DNA of 40,470 bases, from contig CAYSBW010000017.1 in NCBI GenBank assembly GCA_964429485.1, positions 1-40,470 of the forward strand. Direction: 5' to 3'. The position numbers and the translations under genes are program-made. The notes beneath the pieces are model-generated. The model saw only the letters and a program-made list of their open reading frames with translations, made no database searches and had not been told where the DNA came from. Positions 9,501-16,760 of the stretch are shown here, one piece after another. The DNA comes from JAPLKB01 sp964429485 (GTDB taxonomy: Bacteria; Desulfobacterota; Syntrophorhabdia; Syntrophorhabdales; Syntrophorhabdaceae). Each line of letters opens with the position of its first letter. Within the stretch, counting starts at the first letter, position 1.

Positions 9501-10754
9501 TTTTGACCAGCGGGGCTTTCTGGCAATAATTTGAATCCATGAACGGATATTTTTTATATGGTTTGGATTTACCTGAATCCGCCATTCGGCAGTGGAACTC
9601 TGTATATTGGGATATTGAAAACCGAATGCTATTAATTCATCAATAAAAGTTTCCACCAGAATATGGTTATTAATGGCATAAACTTCTTTTGCCAGAGTTG
9701 TGATACAATCGATAATTGAATTCTGATACCTGTTTTTTGAAACAGTTTTTTTGAGCAGGTGAAATATATTTTTTATGAAATCCTTTGTATTCTGATGGTT
9801 CTCTTCCTTTAATACCTGACCCAGACACCCGTTAATTTCAATGAGAGCTGAGTTGTGTATATCTGAAAGACCTTCAACATTCATTACATTTAAAAGAAAA
9901 TTGAGCTTTATAAGATGATTTCTTCCTTGAAAAATATCTAAATTTTCGAGAGTGTCTGCTGTAAGGAGATAACCGTTTACAATCTGTAAGTAATCCGGCA
10001 TATCAAAGTACTGCTTAAGACAATCGATATCTTCGAGGCGGAGGAGCAAATTCTGAATATGTTTGTGGCTGAGCGGGAAAACTGTTTCGCCATAAGCTGC
10101 AAAAGATTCTTCCGTCTCTCCATCCAAAGAAAACCATTGAGTCGGGTCCGGCTGATTAAGCCAAAAAAGATATGTAGATTTAAAAACATCTTTAAAAATT
10201 GAATAAATTTCAGGTTTTTCTGTTTCAATATTATATTCTGTCATTAACTGTACTGTTGTTTTCAAATAACCTGATGATTTTTTGAGGAGGTGAACCCTCT
10301 TTAATGTTATGTCTCTGAGAGAATTAAAGAAAACATCAAAGATCGGTTTGTTTCTTGGAAGATTGTCACGGCTGTTGGAGATAATTACGTGAAGATATTC
10401 AAAGAGATAACGTAAAGCAGTATCCTTTATATCTTTGTTCCCGATATCTGAAGATATGATAGAAAAGTATATGTCGATCAGTACTTGAAGGGCTGATAAA
10501 CCGTCTTTATGTTTGTTAAAGAAATAAAAATCACCTATTGAAATAGCCTTGAGTTGTTTAAGAACATATTCCCAGTTTACAAAGGGGTGGTTTAATTCTG
10601 TAAGTAGTTCGTCCACACGTTTTAAAATCCCGTATTGTTCTTTTGCAATCTCAAAAAGAACCCTGTGTTTTTCCGGGATTTGGACAACTGCTCTAGTCCT
10701 TTCAAGGTTTGTTGCAAGAGCAGTTGAGCTAAAAATATTTTTTTTACTGTTCAT
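6564..10754 (-). CDS. PPDK-like protein: large helical N-terminus, ATP-grasp and phosphohistidine domains, no PEP barrel
   Basis: 1396 residues. Residues 1 to about 890 match no domain I recognise; they look helical and repeat-like, rich in Leu, Ile, Asn and Lys. From about 897 there is a PPDK/PEP-synthase ATP-grasp domain (LIGNKGYFLKKL, LPIPPGFIITTE, LLLSVRSGATISLPGMM, GSGVIFTRDP), then a swivelling phosphohistidine domain with TARGGVTSHAAV, predicted phospho-His near 1329. The protein ends about 60 residues later, so the C-terminal TIM barrel that binds PEP/pyruvate is absent. Known barrel-less relatives such as rifampicin phosphotransferase pass the beta-phosphate of ATP to another acceptor, so the helical region may bind the acceptor; that is inference. 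It converges on GAPDH. A TATAAT lies upstream (minus strand, 10778-10783). No clear Shine-Dalgarno is seen. Confidence 0.8.
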   Translation of the reverse strand: MNSKKNIFSSTALATNLERTRAVVQIPEKHRVLFEIAKEQYGILKRVDELLTELNHPFVNWEYVLKQLKAISIGDFYFFNKHKDGLSALQVLIDIYFSIISSDIGNKDIKDTALRYLFEYLHVIISNSRDNLPRNKPIFDVFFNSLRDITLKRVHLLKKSSGYLKTTVQLMTEYNIETEKPEIYSIFKDVFKSTYLFWLNQPDPTQWFSLDGETEESFAAYGETVFPLSHKHIQNLLLRLEDIDCLKQYFDMPDYLQIVNGYLLTADTLENLDIFQGRNHLIKLNFLLNVMNVEGLSDIHNSALIEINGCLGQVLKEENHQNTKDFIKNIFHLLKKTVSKNRYQNSIIDCITTLAKEVYAINNHILVETFIDELIAFGFQYPNIQSSTAEWRIQVNPNHIKNIRSWIQIIARKPRWSKKLLSALIINLNLKGVFVRDTDLLQKDISGLLNSDIQPAFNLVKQLLRLFPIYFTEIGAEGELREISTTVDELSARNDRLIYFLRKQAHVESNNLLVSFIEDIFQYWNSGDKTLLSIHLPVETYKEVTPSGEYYDGLHIIFNILFQKIQGNVQAFLEWDNEQISREIGKIYNVVEREKERARLMIRFYQLIHKKYFHQHIDLLKDLELSHMIEPDKINTLKRALKKNNYYRSLVVVLNIIAILKEKILSPDKTEYFENIYHKRHVAASIPSMYGTYREEKFEAMGFTLRLESFATFLFDKLTESLNLRFITKSTLMKIHKYLWLYIKALDLEGITTEGIVTKLRYITSALKIRQFSMDQYINIFQFISKSIQNITHDYFTDTHRANLSVIIGQIINDSNITEQKDSQNRELYYRYSENFIRSMISSTFGLQILDNFVNAIIRALNAEREKFKDNKQILNLVMAYIPELTISTFHKKNKNIDNQILIGNKGYFLKKLVSYNLPIPPGFIITTEVFRCLEGVMGYRHIFNDLNQRIYREIKELERITGKEFGNPDNPLLLSVRSGATISLPGMMRSFLNVGINKAVAEGLAKKNDFQWAAWDSYRRFLQTWGMFHGLERNFFDEIINNYKKRYGISKKIQFNPEQMKQIARSYKHAMKNQGVRIVDKPYVQLYNAIRDVFTSWQSEQAKIYRHQMNLSDEWGTAVIVQAMVFGNLHENSGSGVIFTRDPKGSPQDVAIYGDFIFGVQGDDIVSGLVETYPISEKQRTSEKRESTISLEIRFPEIYNELVSIAEFLVYEKGFNHQEIEFTFENNTKKGLYILQMRDMVQRETNKVKTFKDDKGKLEESLLGKGIGISGGALTGKVVYSEDEIAFFKKKEPDTPLILIRPDTVPDDVGILLQVDGILTARGGVTSHAAVTIPQLKKVGVVGFNKLHVYESEGYSTINSKTIKSGDFISIDGWSGAVYTGKHKIGEVDSFTIRF
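6613..6643. repeat. Perfect 12-bp stem-loop inside the 3' end of the PPDK-like gene
   Basis: GTATAGACGGCT (6613-6624), a 7-nt loop, then AGCCGTCTATAC (6632-6643), with no mismatches. It overlies codons for the last residues of the PPDK-like protein and begins 73 nt past the GAPDH stop on the opposite strand. No other terminator is visible for GAPDH, so it may stop or protect that transcript. There is no T-run behind it. Confidence 0.6.
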
Positions 10755-10844
10755 AATATTAAATCAAATATATCAGTATTATAAAACATATGCAACCTTG
10801 AACCTCTCCCGATCATAGACCGGAAGATTACCTCAAAGTCAACA

Positions 10845-10882
10845 AAAATTCCATACCTTTCGGCAGAGAAAATTCCATACCT
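10845..10882. repeat. Pair of 14-bp direct repeats at the presumed end of an IS21-type element
   Basis: AAAATTCCATACCT occurs at 10845-10858 and again at 10869-10882, starts 24 bp apart, just beyond the istB stop codon. IS21-family elements carry short repeated sequences near their ends, so this is probably what is left of the element's terminus. Confidence 0.5.
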
Positions 10883-10893
10883 GAGCCAAAAAA

Positions 10894-11196
10894 TTATTCC
10901 GTGATATCACCTCCTCCTTTCTTTAAGTTTTTTGTCCTGTAGCTTTGACCGTTTATCTTGATAAGCGTACAATGGTGCATTACCCTGTCTATGATTGCAG
11001 AGGAGAGGGTCATATCGGCAAATATATCTCCCCATTGTTCAAAGCTTTTATTGGATGTAATTATCATTGAGCCTTTTTCATATCTTTTTGATATTATCTC
11101 AAAGAAGTCATCAGCACTGTAATTGGGTAGTTTTTTAAAACCCAGTTCATCCAGGATCAGAAGATCGGGGGCAAGATAATAGGAGAGCTTCTGATG
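10894..11196 (-). pseudogene. istB: Remnant of istB (IS21-family transposition helper ATPase), C-terminal part only
   Basis: The minus strand reads, in one frame ending at the TAA at 10894-10896, a clear IstB C-terminus: YLAPDLLILDELGFKKLP (Walker B), DDFFEIISKRYEKGSMIITSN, FEQWGDIFADMTLSSAIIDRVMHHC and INGQSYRTKNLKK. Only about 100 of the usual 250 residues remain. The Walker A half and the transposase istA are missing, and upstream of about 11196 the frame continues in unrelated sequence until a stop near 11270. IstB is an AAA+ ATPase that assists the IstA transposase. This is a dead fragment inserted between the PPDK-like gene and pgk. Confidence 0.8.
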
Positions 11197-11282
11197 TTGC
11201 GGTGGATTATGGATATTGTTGTAAATTTGTATGTCGCTGTATATGTTTGAAAAATTGTTATGATCCGGTAGTCAAAAATTGA

Positions 11283-11313
11283 TTGACAAGGTGATTGCCT
11301 TGTGATTAGTATT
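11283..11313 (+). promoter_or_regulatory. Candidate promoter with embedded hairpin upstream of pgk
   Basis: TTGACA (11283-11288) is a perfect -35; the best -10 is TAGTAT (11308-11313) at a long 19-nt spacing. Within the spacer lies an inverted repeat ACAAGG (11286-11291) and CCTTGT (11298-11303). It lies between the istB remnant and pgk. The weak -10 keeps confidence low. Confidence 0.35.
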
Positions 11314-11354
11314 TATCATTCTCCGATACAACCCGGAGCAAGGAGCACTCGTTG

Positions 11355-11558
11355 ATGCCCATAGAGTCAGCCATAGATGAACTTGCAGATGTAAGGGTTT
11401 TTGAGTACCCCATGAATTACGATTCTTCTGTATGCGGCATAACAAATGCCTATATGAAAGCAAACAACAATTCTAAATTATTGATGGTAAGAAATAAGGG
11501 TAGTATTTTGCAAATTAGATCTTTCGATCCCTTGTTTTTTAGCCTGAATGAAGGATAG
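11355..11558 (+). CDS. Small hypothetical ORF directly upstream of pgk
   Basis: 67 codons from ATG 11355, preceded by AAGGAG (11340-11345) at 9 nt spacing and ending 7 nt before the pgk ATG. The product (MPIESAIDELADVRVFEYPM...) matches no family I recognise and has no signal peptide or membrane segment. It may be a genuine leading gene of the pgk operon, or the shortened end of a gene broken by the neighbouring insertion-sequence remnant. The good ribosome site and the near coupling to pgk argue for translation; the lack of recognisable content argues against a conserved function. Confidence 0.35.
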   Translation: MPIESAIDELADVRVFEYPMNYDSSVCGITNAYMKANNNSKLLMVRNKGSILQIRSFDPLFFSLNEG

Positions 11559-11565
11559 GTGAAAT

Positions 11566-12759
11566 ATGAAATGTATTAAAGAAATTGATGTAAAGGGTAA
11601 AAGACTTTTTCTCCGTGTTGATTTTAATGTACCCATGGATGAGGGGGGAAATATTACTGATGATGCCAGGGTCAGGGCGCATTTACCGACAATAAATTAT
11701 GCTCTTAATGAGAATGTAAAATTGATTCTTGCATCCCACATGGGCAGGCCCAAGGGTAAGAAAAATGAAAAATATTCCTTGAGCCCTGTTGCAAAAAGGC
11801 TTTCAACCCTGCTTCAGAAGGATGTGAAATTCCTTGATGATTGTATAGGCGAGGGTGTTGAAAAGGCAGTAGCGGAAATGAAAGAAGGTGATGTGATTCT
11901 CCTTGAAAATCTGAGATTCTATGCAGGCGAGGAAAAAAATGACAGTGATTTTGCGAGCTCACTTGCAAAATTATGTGATGTATATGTTGATGATGCCTTT
12001 GCTGTATCGCATAGGAAGGCAGCATCCAATACAGCAATTACCGAGTTTGTGAAAGATTGTGCTGCAGGATTTCTTCTTCAGAATGAGATGGATTATTTCA
12101 ATAGAGCAATGGGTAATCCAATAAGACCATTGGTGGCAATAATTGGCGGTGCAAAGGTTTCTGACAAGATAGGTGTCCTTGAAAAATTTATTGAGAAGGT
12201 TGATAAATTAATAGTGGGCGGTGGCATGGCCTTCACTTTTTTAAGGGCTCTCGGGAATGATGTCGGCAAATCAATATGCGAAGAAAACATGCTTGATACG
12301 GCAAAAGAAATTATGAAAAAAGCACAGGACAAAAAAGTCAAATTGTATCTGCCTGTGGATTGTGTTGCAGCAGACAGGGTTGCAGCCGATGCAGTGGTGA
12401 AGATATGCACTGTTCAGGAAATACCTGGCGATTGGATTGGTCTTGATATCGGGCCTGCCTCAACATCTCTTTTCTCGGAAGCCATACAAGATGCAAAAAC
12501 AATAATCTGGAATGGTCCTATGGGTATGTTTGAACTTGATCCTTTCAGCAGAGGTACCTTCGCCATGGTAACTTATGTTGCCAATTCCCATGCACTCACA
12601 ATTGTAGGCGGTGGAGACACTGGTCTGGCAGTGCATCAGGCTGGTGAAAGTTCAAGAATATCCTATATATCCACCGGCGGAGGTGCATTTTTGGAACTTC
12701 TTGAAGGAAAAACAATGCCTGCAGTAGAAGCTCTTGAAAAATCAGGTGGTTCTTTATGA
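11566..12759 (+). CDS. pgk: Phosphoglycerate kinase
   Basis: 397 residues, standard bacterial length. Interconverts 1,3-bisphosphoglycerate plus ADP and 3-phosphoglycerate plus ATP in glycolysis and gluconeogenesis. N-terminal substrate-site sequence LFLRVDFNVPMDEGG, ILASHMGRPKG, LLENLRFYAGEE and VDDAFAVSHRKAAS are all intact; the nucleotide domain shows IIGGAKVSDKIGVLEKF, WNGPMGMFE and the hinge IVGGGDTGLAV. The start ATG has AGGATAGGTG upstream. The stop overlaps the tpiA start (ATGA), so translation of the two is coupled; pgk-tpiA-secG is a common bacterial order. Confidence 0.98.
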   Translation: MKCIKEIDVKGKRLFLRVDFNVPMDEGGNITDDARVRAHLPTINYALNENVKLILASHMGRPKGKKNEKYSLSPVAKRLSTLLQKDVKFLDDCIGEGVEKAVAEMKEGDVILLENLRFYAGEEKNDSDFASSLAKLCDVYVDDAFAVSHRKAASNTAITEFVKDCAAGFLLQNEMDYFNRAMGNPIRPLVAIIGGAKVSDKIGVLEKFIEKVDKLIVGGGMAFTFLRALGNDVGKSICEENMLDTAKEIMKKAQDKKVKLYLPVDCVAADRVAADAVVKICTVQEIPGDWIGLDIGPASTSLFSEAIQDAKTIIWNGPMGMFELDPFSRGTFAMVTYVANSHALTIVGGGDTGLAVHQAGESSRISYISTGGGAFLELLEGKTMPAVEALEKSGGSL

Positions 12760-13514
12760 GAGAATGGATGATTGCAGGAAACTGGAAGATGAACAATACG
12801 GCCAAAGAGGCTGTAGAACTGTCAAAGTCAGTAAAAGAAGCAGCTGAAGGCATCCAAGGAGGAGATGTTGTGCTATCCCCGCCTTTCACAGCCTTACAAA
12901 CTGTGTATGAAGTAATAAAGGATTCCAAAGTCATGCTTGCTGCGCAAAATATGTTTTACGAAGATAAAGGCGCCTATACAGGTGAAATTTCGGCTGTTAT
13001 GCTTAAAGATATTGGTTGCACTTATGTTATTGTAGGCCATTCAGAAAGAAGGAAATATTTTGGTGAAACTGATGAATGGGTGAATTTGAAGACAAAAAAA
13101 AGTCTTTCCGCAGGACTCAAGCCTGTTATCTGTGTAGGTGAGACTGATATTGAGAGAGAAAAGGGTATTACAGAGTTTGTAGTTGGAATCCAGATAAAAA
13201 AAGCTCTTAATGGCATTGACAAACTGGATAATATTGTTGTAGCTTATGAACCTGTGTGGGCTATAGGGACAGGCAAAAATGCCACTCCTGTAGAAGCGCA
13301 GGATGTTCACATGTTTATAAGGAATATACTTGCCGGTTTATATGGAGATGCCTCAAAAAGTGTTAAAATATTATATGGTGGAAGTGTTACATCCGAAAAT
13401 ATCAGTAGCTTGATAGAAATGGAAGATATAGATGGTGCCCTTGTTGGCGGAGCATCCTTGAAAAAAGAAGAATTTGCTGGTATAATAAAGAAAGTTTCGG
13501 AGAAAAGGCGATAA
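12756..13514 (+). CDS. tpiA: Triose-phosphate isomerase
   Basis: 252 residues, normal length. Interconverts dihydroxyacetone phosphate and glyceraldehyde 3-phosphate. Active-site residues are in place: K11 in GNWKMN, H95 in IVGHSERR, E166 in AYEPVWAIGTGK, followed by the phosphate-gripping YGGSV and GALVGGASL. It begins within the pgk stop (4-nt overlap) and its TAA shares one base with the secG ATG, so the three genes are read from one message. Confidence 0.98.
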   Translation: MREWMIAGNWKMNNTAKEAVELSKSVKEAAEGIQGGDVVLSPPFTALQTVYEVIKDSKVMLAAQNMFYEDKGAYTGEISAVMLKDIGCTYVIVGHSERRKYFGETDEWVNLKTKKSLSAGLKPVICVGETDIEREKGITEFVVGIQIKKALNGIDKLDNIVVAYEPVWAIGTGKNATPVEAQDVHMFIRNILAGLYGDASKSVKILYGGSVTSENISSLIEMEDIDGALVGGASLKKEEFAGIIKKVSEKRR

Positions 13515-13801
13515 TGCTTACAACAATAGCAGTGATACATATAGTTGCGACAATTGCTCTTATACTGATTGTGCTTTTGCAAACAGGAAGGGGTTCTGAA
13601 ATAGGTGCAGCCTTTGGTGGAGGCTCGAGCCAGACGTTGTTTGGCAGTTCAGGATCAAGCGCCTTCATGACAAAGCTGACAACTGCTGTTGTTATAATAT
13701 TCATGATTACGAGCCTTTTGCTTGCCTATTTTTACAGTCACAGAGAGTATGTAATAAAAACCTCTCCTGTAAAGGCTGAGGAGAAGTTGCCGACAAAATG
13801 A
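13514..13801 (+). CDS. secG: Preprotein translocase subunit SecG
   Basis: 95 residues with two membrane segments (about 4-21 and 53-71) around the conserved cytoplasmic loop LLQTGRGSEIGAAFGGGSSQTLFGSSGS, the SecG signature. SecG is the non-essential third subunit of the SecYEG export channel and aids SecA-driven translocation; secA itself is at 30348. It overlaps the tpiA stop by one base. Its TGA is only 11 nt from a tRNA-Leu, which is probably cut from the same transcript. Confidence 0.95.
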   Translation: MLTTIAVIHIVATIALILIVLLQTGRGSEIGAAFGGGSSQTLFGSSGSSAFMTKLTTAVVIIFMITSLLLAYFYSHREYVIKTSPVKAEEKLPTK

Positions 13802-13812
13802 AAAAGTTCAGT

Positions 13813-13897
13813 GCCGAAGTGGTGGAATTGGCAGACACACCATCTTGAGGGGGTGGCGGGGAGACTCGTGCGGGTTCAAATCCCGCCTTCGGCACCA
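13813..13897 (+). tRNA. tRNA-Leu (anticodon GAG)
   Basis: 85 nt including an encoded CCA. Acceptor stem GCCGAAG (13813-13819) pairs with CTTCGGC (13887-13893), followed by A and CCA. The anticodon stem CCATC/GGTGG encloses the loop TTGAGGG, giving anticodon GAG, which reads CUC and CUU. A variable arm with GGGGAGACTC fits a class II leucine tRNA, and the T arm GCGGGTTCAAATCCCGC is intact. The 189 bp after it hold nothing I can name and no attachment-site repeat of the tRNA end that I could find. Confidence 0.95.
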
Positions 13898-14086
13898 CAA
13901 ATAACCCCCCATGTTTAATTCGTTTTAAAACTCAAAAATATAGTTCTCAAACAGTTTTATTCTCAGGAAAGCTTTAATAACGGCCACTTACAGTAGACAC
14001 ACACTGTTACCAGCTATAAAAATCTCTCATCAATAATGCCTTTTGGAAAAACAAAGTCCAAAAGCACCAAGTTTAACGAGTTCATT

Positions 14087-15070
14087 TTATATATTCTGTT
14101 CAAAGAAAATGCCTGCTTTTTCACGAGCTTCATCAATGCTTTTACTGTTTTGAACATAGGTGCTTAATAAATGTCCGAATTTATAATTCTTGGCAAAATA
14201 ATAAGTAAATTCCTTAAGCCTGCCCAGCCGTCTTTCGGGTCGAAAAAGTTCATTAACAAGATTTATATAGCCATTATAAATACCAGGAAGAGACACAGCC
14301 AAGTCCGATATACAGCACCCGTAAATATCACGCGCAATATCAGCTAAAAGCCATGGTTGTATCACAGCTCCGCGGCCAATCATTAACCCGTCAGCACAGG
14401 AAGCCTGCAAACAATCACGAGCGTCTTTAACAGAGAAAATTCCCCCATTTGCAACAACAGGAATTTTGAGTTGCTCTTTTATTCTGCCAATCCATTCCCA
14501 TCTGGGTTTTCTGGCAAAGGACTCTTTCTTAAATCTTGCATGAACTGATATCATATCAATACCTTCATCTTCAAGCATGGCACAGAATTCTTTCAATTTT
14601 TCTTTATTGAATTCATCACCGAGCCTTATTTTTGCGGTAAGGGGCAGGAGCGTTCTTTTTCTTGCTTCGGATACCACCTTCCGGGCATTCTCGGGATTTT
14701 CCATAAGCGCAAAACCTGCACCATAATTACAAACAGAGCGGGATGGACATCCCATGTTCAGATCAATGGCATCGGCATGAAACCTGTGAAGTGCATCAAT
14801 GGCGGATGGTATATGCTTGTCTGTGGAAATCAGAAGCTGATAGGAAAGAGGCTTTTCCAGGGCAGTTCTGATAAGACAGGGAGAAATTCCCGGATTTTCA
14901 GTCGGCAATCTTTTTGCCGACAGCATCTCTGTCGATGAAAGGCCTACTCCGCCGAAACACGAAATAATCTGTCTGAGAGCACTATGGGTAAGTCCTGCCA
15001 TGGGGGCCAGAAGCAAGGGCGGATCAATCTGCAGATCCCGAATTTTAATTTGTTGTAAAGTCATAGTCAA
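14087..15070 (-). CDS. dus: tRNA-dihydrouridine synthase
   Basis: 327 residues of the Dus family, FMN enzymes that reduce specific uridines in tRNA D-loops using NADPH. N-terminal FMN-binding LLLAPMAGLTHSALR, the catalytic cysteine in LNMGCPSRSV, then GAGFALMENPE, TAKIRLGDE, ISVHARFKKESF, VVANGGIFSVKDA and GLMIGRGAVIQPWLL are all in order. Which uridine it modifies cannot be told. The frame opens at TTG 15070, with AAGGAA 6 nt upstream, and has an ATG at 15064; the TTG overlaps the stop of the upstream PIN fragment, suggesting coupled translation. Confidence 0.93.
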   Translation of the reverse strand: MTMTLQQIKIRDLQIDPPLLLAPMAGLTHSALRQIISCFGGVGLSSTEMLSAKRLPTENPGISPCLIRTALEKPLSYQLLISTDKHIPSAIDALHRFHADAIDLNMGCPSRSVCNYGAGFALMENPENARKVVSEARKRTLLPLTAKIRLGDEFNKEKLKEFCAMLEDEGIDMISVHARFKKESFARKPRWEWIGRIKEQLKIPVVANGGIFSVKDARDCLQASCADGLMIGRGAVIQPWLLADIARDIYGCCISDLAVSLPGIYNGYINLVNELFRPERRLGRLKEFTYYFAKNYKFGHLLSTYVQNSKSIDEAREKAGIFFEQNI

Positions 15071-15240
15071 GCATATTTCCTTGCAATATCAAAGAATTGA
15101 GAGGGATTTACAATCTTTATTCCTTCGAACTTACCCGGACCAAGAAGGCAACTGTCGCCCGATACGATATAGCCGTCTTTTGTTTCCGCGGCATATTCGG
15201 GAATCATGTTGTCATAATGTCTGATGCTTGAGTCAGTCAT
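15067..15240 (-). pseudogene. C-terminal fragment of a PIN-domain (VapC-like) toxin
   Basis: 57 codons from ATG 15240 to TGA 15067-15069. The product contains DNMIPEYAAETKDGYIVSGD, then LLGPGKFEGIKIVNPSQFFD, the ending typical of PIN-domain endoribonuclease toxins of the COG1569 type. The first two thirds, with the first acidic active-site residues and any antitoxin gene, are missing; the DUF262 gene ends 3 nt upstream of this ORF, where the rest of the toxin should be. Seen: the fragment and its abrupt N-terminus. Inferred: the DUF262 gene or a larger rearrangement replaced the 5' part. Unlikely to be an active nuclease. Confidence 0.65.
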
Positions 15241-15242
15241 GA

Positions 15243-16760
15243 TTACAATACTTCAAGAAATTGATTAAGACGATTCGCAATCAGCCTTCTTCTTTCCGAG
15301 AGAAATGCTTTATANNNNNNNNNNNNNNNNNNNNNNNNNNNNNNNNNNNNNNNNNNNNNNNNNNNNNNNNNNNNNNNNNNNNNNNNNNNNNNNNNNNNNN
15401 NNNNNNNNNNNNNNTCCCTTGCCCCTGATTTACGAAAAGCCAGAAACATTGTTTTGAAGAGTGCGCTTCGCTGATTTCTTCCTTCAAGTTCCTCGGGCGC
15501 TATATTCAATCGACCAACCTGCAGTCTTAAACGATCAATGAGCTCCGGAGCCCCGTTGCCTTGCTTAATTATGGAAAGATCCTGGTCAAGAATAGTTTCG
15601 CTGGAGCCACGGGAGTAACGGCCTTTAGCATTTGCCAGCAATACCCAGTAACGTAGATTTTCGGACTCCTCCGGATTAAGTTGATATTCACGCACATGAC
15701 CATAGTAAGCCAGAGAAATAAGGATAAAGGGGGATGAAAGGAGTGCAGGGCTGTCTATACCTAAATTTGATCTAAGAAAGTTGACGGCAAATTCCATTCC
15801 ATTACAACTTTTTTTCCATCCATCCTGTAATTGTTCAATTGTAAGGCTGCCCACAGTCAGAAATCGCGACTGACCTGTAGTGAAAGCAATCAGGTTTTTA
15901 AGAAGCAGTCCAAGATCAAGATCAAAACCGAGCTTGGCACATTTTGTCTGAAAAGCCTGGAAGATTTTAAGAGAATTGCGCCATTTTGCTGTAATCTGTG
16001 CCAAGGCTAAATCAGAGCTGCGTAACTTGGCTCCAAGTGAATTAACCCTGACAAATATCTCGGTAACCTCATCATAGGAAAGCTGACGTTCTAAAATATC
16101 CAGACGATATTCATATCTGCGAATGCTACGTAACTTTGCCAGCCGTTTACTATATTTTTCGTATCGCTCATCATCAAAACTGGTAATGCCGGCTCTTTTC
16201 ATAAACACCGTATCGCTTTCAGTCTTGAAGACCTCACTTACTTTCACCCATTGTGGTTGTTGCTCCAACTTTCTGGTAGTCACAACAAAAGTCATCTTGT
16301 CAAAACGGCGCTGGAGCTCATCTTCTGTGGAATCAACCTCATCGCTAATAAGGTCTTCGTCGTCACCGTCATCCTCATTAACTTCAGTAACAACAGTTAA
16401 GCTATCGGGGTGTTCCAGATTGAAAAGCAACTCAATGGGTCTCTGCCGACCTCTAACGGTTATAGGTATCCCCCTGATTATAGCTGCAAGCGATGTTAAA
16501 CGCTGTTGACCGTCAAGCAGGAGTCTTGTAGTCTGATAAGGGTTAGGAGCCTGTGTAATGGAGAAATCCTGTAGCGGAACAGCCTCATTGGTTTCCCATA
16601 ACAAAATAGTTCCTGACGGATAGCCCCGGTATAGAGAATCCATCAGGTCACGAACACGGGTAGAACGCCAAACATAGCGGCGCTGCATCTCAGGAAGCCG
16701 CAGTTCTCCACGTTCAATCATGCCAACCAGTTCTTCTACAACAGCTTGAGCTTTTGCCAT
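15243..16760 (-). CDS. DUF262 protein (GmrSD/ParB-like N-terminal domain), interrupted by an assembly gap
   Basis: The N-terminal half is a clear DUF262 domain: LPEMQRRYVW (22-31), YPSGTILLW, the DGQQR motif in LLLDGQQRLTSL (83-87) and, later, IFVRVNSLGAKLRSSDLALAQ. DUF262 is the nucleotide-binding/hydrolysing domain of GmrSD type IV restriction enzymes and of many phage-defence proteins. The 34 unknown residues near the end are the N run at 15315-15414. Relatives of this layout usually carry an HNH-type (HHIFPK) region in just this place, so the true gap may be longer than 100 nt and hide a nuclease domain; only the final segment YKAFLSERRRLIANRLNQFL is seen after it. It sits in a small accessory island with a toxin fragment and dinD. 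Upstream is AGAGGA, about 9 nt from the ATG. Confidence 0.75.
   Translation of the reverse strand: MAKAQAVVEELVGMIERGELRLPEMQRRYVWRSTRVRDLMDSLYRGYPSGTILLWETNEAVPLQDFSITQAPNPYQTTRLLLDGQQRLTSLAAIIRGIPITVRGRQRPIELLFNLEHPDSLTVVTEVNEDDGDDEDLISDEVDSTEDELQRRFDKMTFVVTTRKLEQQPQWVKVSEVFKTESDTVFMKRAGITSFDDERYEKYSKRLAKLRSIRRYEYRLDILERQLSYDEVTEIFVRVNSLGAKLRSSDLALAQITAKWRNSLKIFQAFQTKCAKLGFDLDLGLLLKNLIAFTTGQSRFLTVGSLTIEQLQDGWKKSCNGMEFAVNFLRSNLGIDSPALLSSPFILISLAYYGHVREYQLNPEESENLRYWVLLANAKGRYSRGSSETILDQDLSIIKQGNGAPELIDRLRLQVGRLNIAPEELEGRNQRSALFKTMFLAFRKSGARXXXXXXXXXXXXXXXXXXXXXXXXXXXXXXXXXXYKAFLSERRRLIANRLNQFLEVL
15315..15414. other. Assembly gap (100 N)
   Basis: A run of exactly 100 N, the conventional placeholder for a gap of unknown length, inside the 3' part of the DUF262 gene. 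Linkage of left and right flanks rests on scaffolding, though the two sides read as N- and C-terminal parts of one protein type. Confidence 0.99.

Noticed and set aside
13813..15070. tRNA-Leu as integration site of a genomic island
   Set aside because: No repeat of the tRNA 3' end was found further along, no integrase is present, and the next gene is the housekeeping dus.
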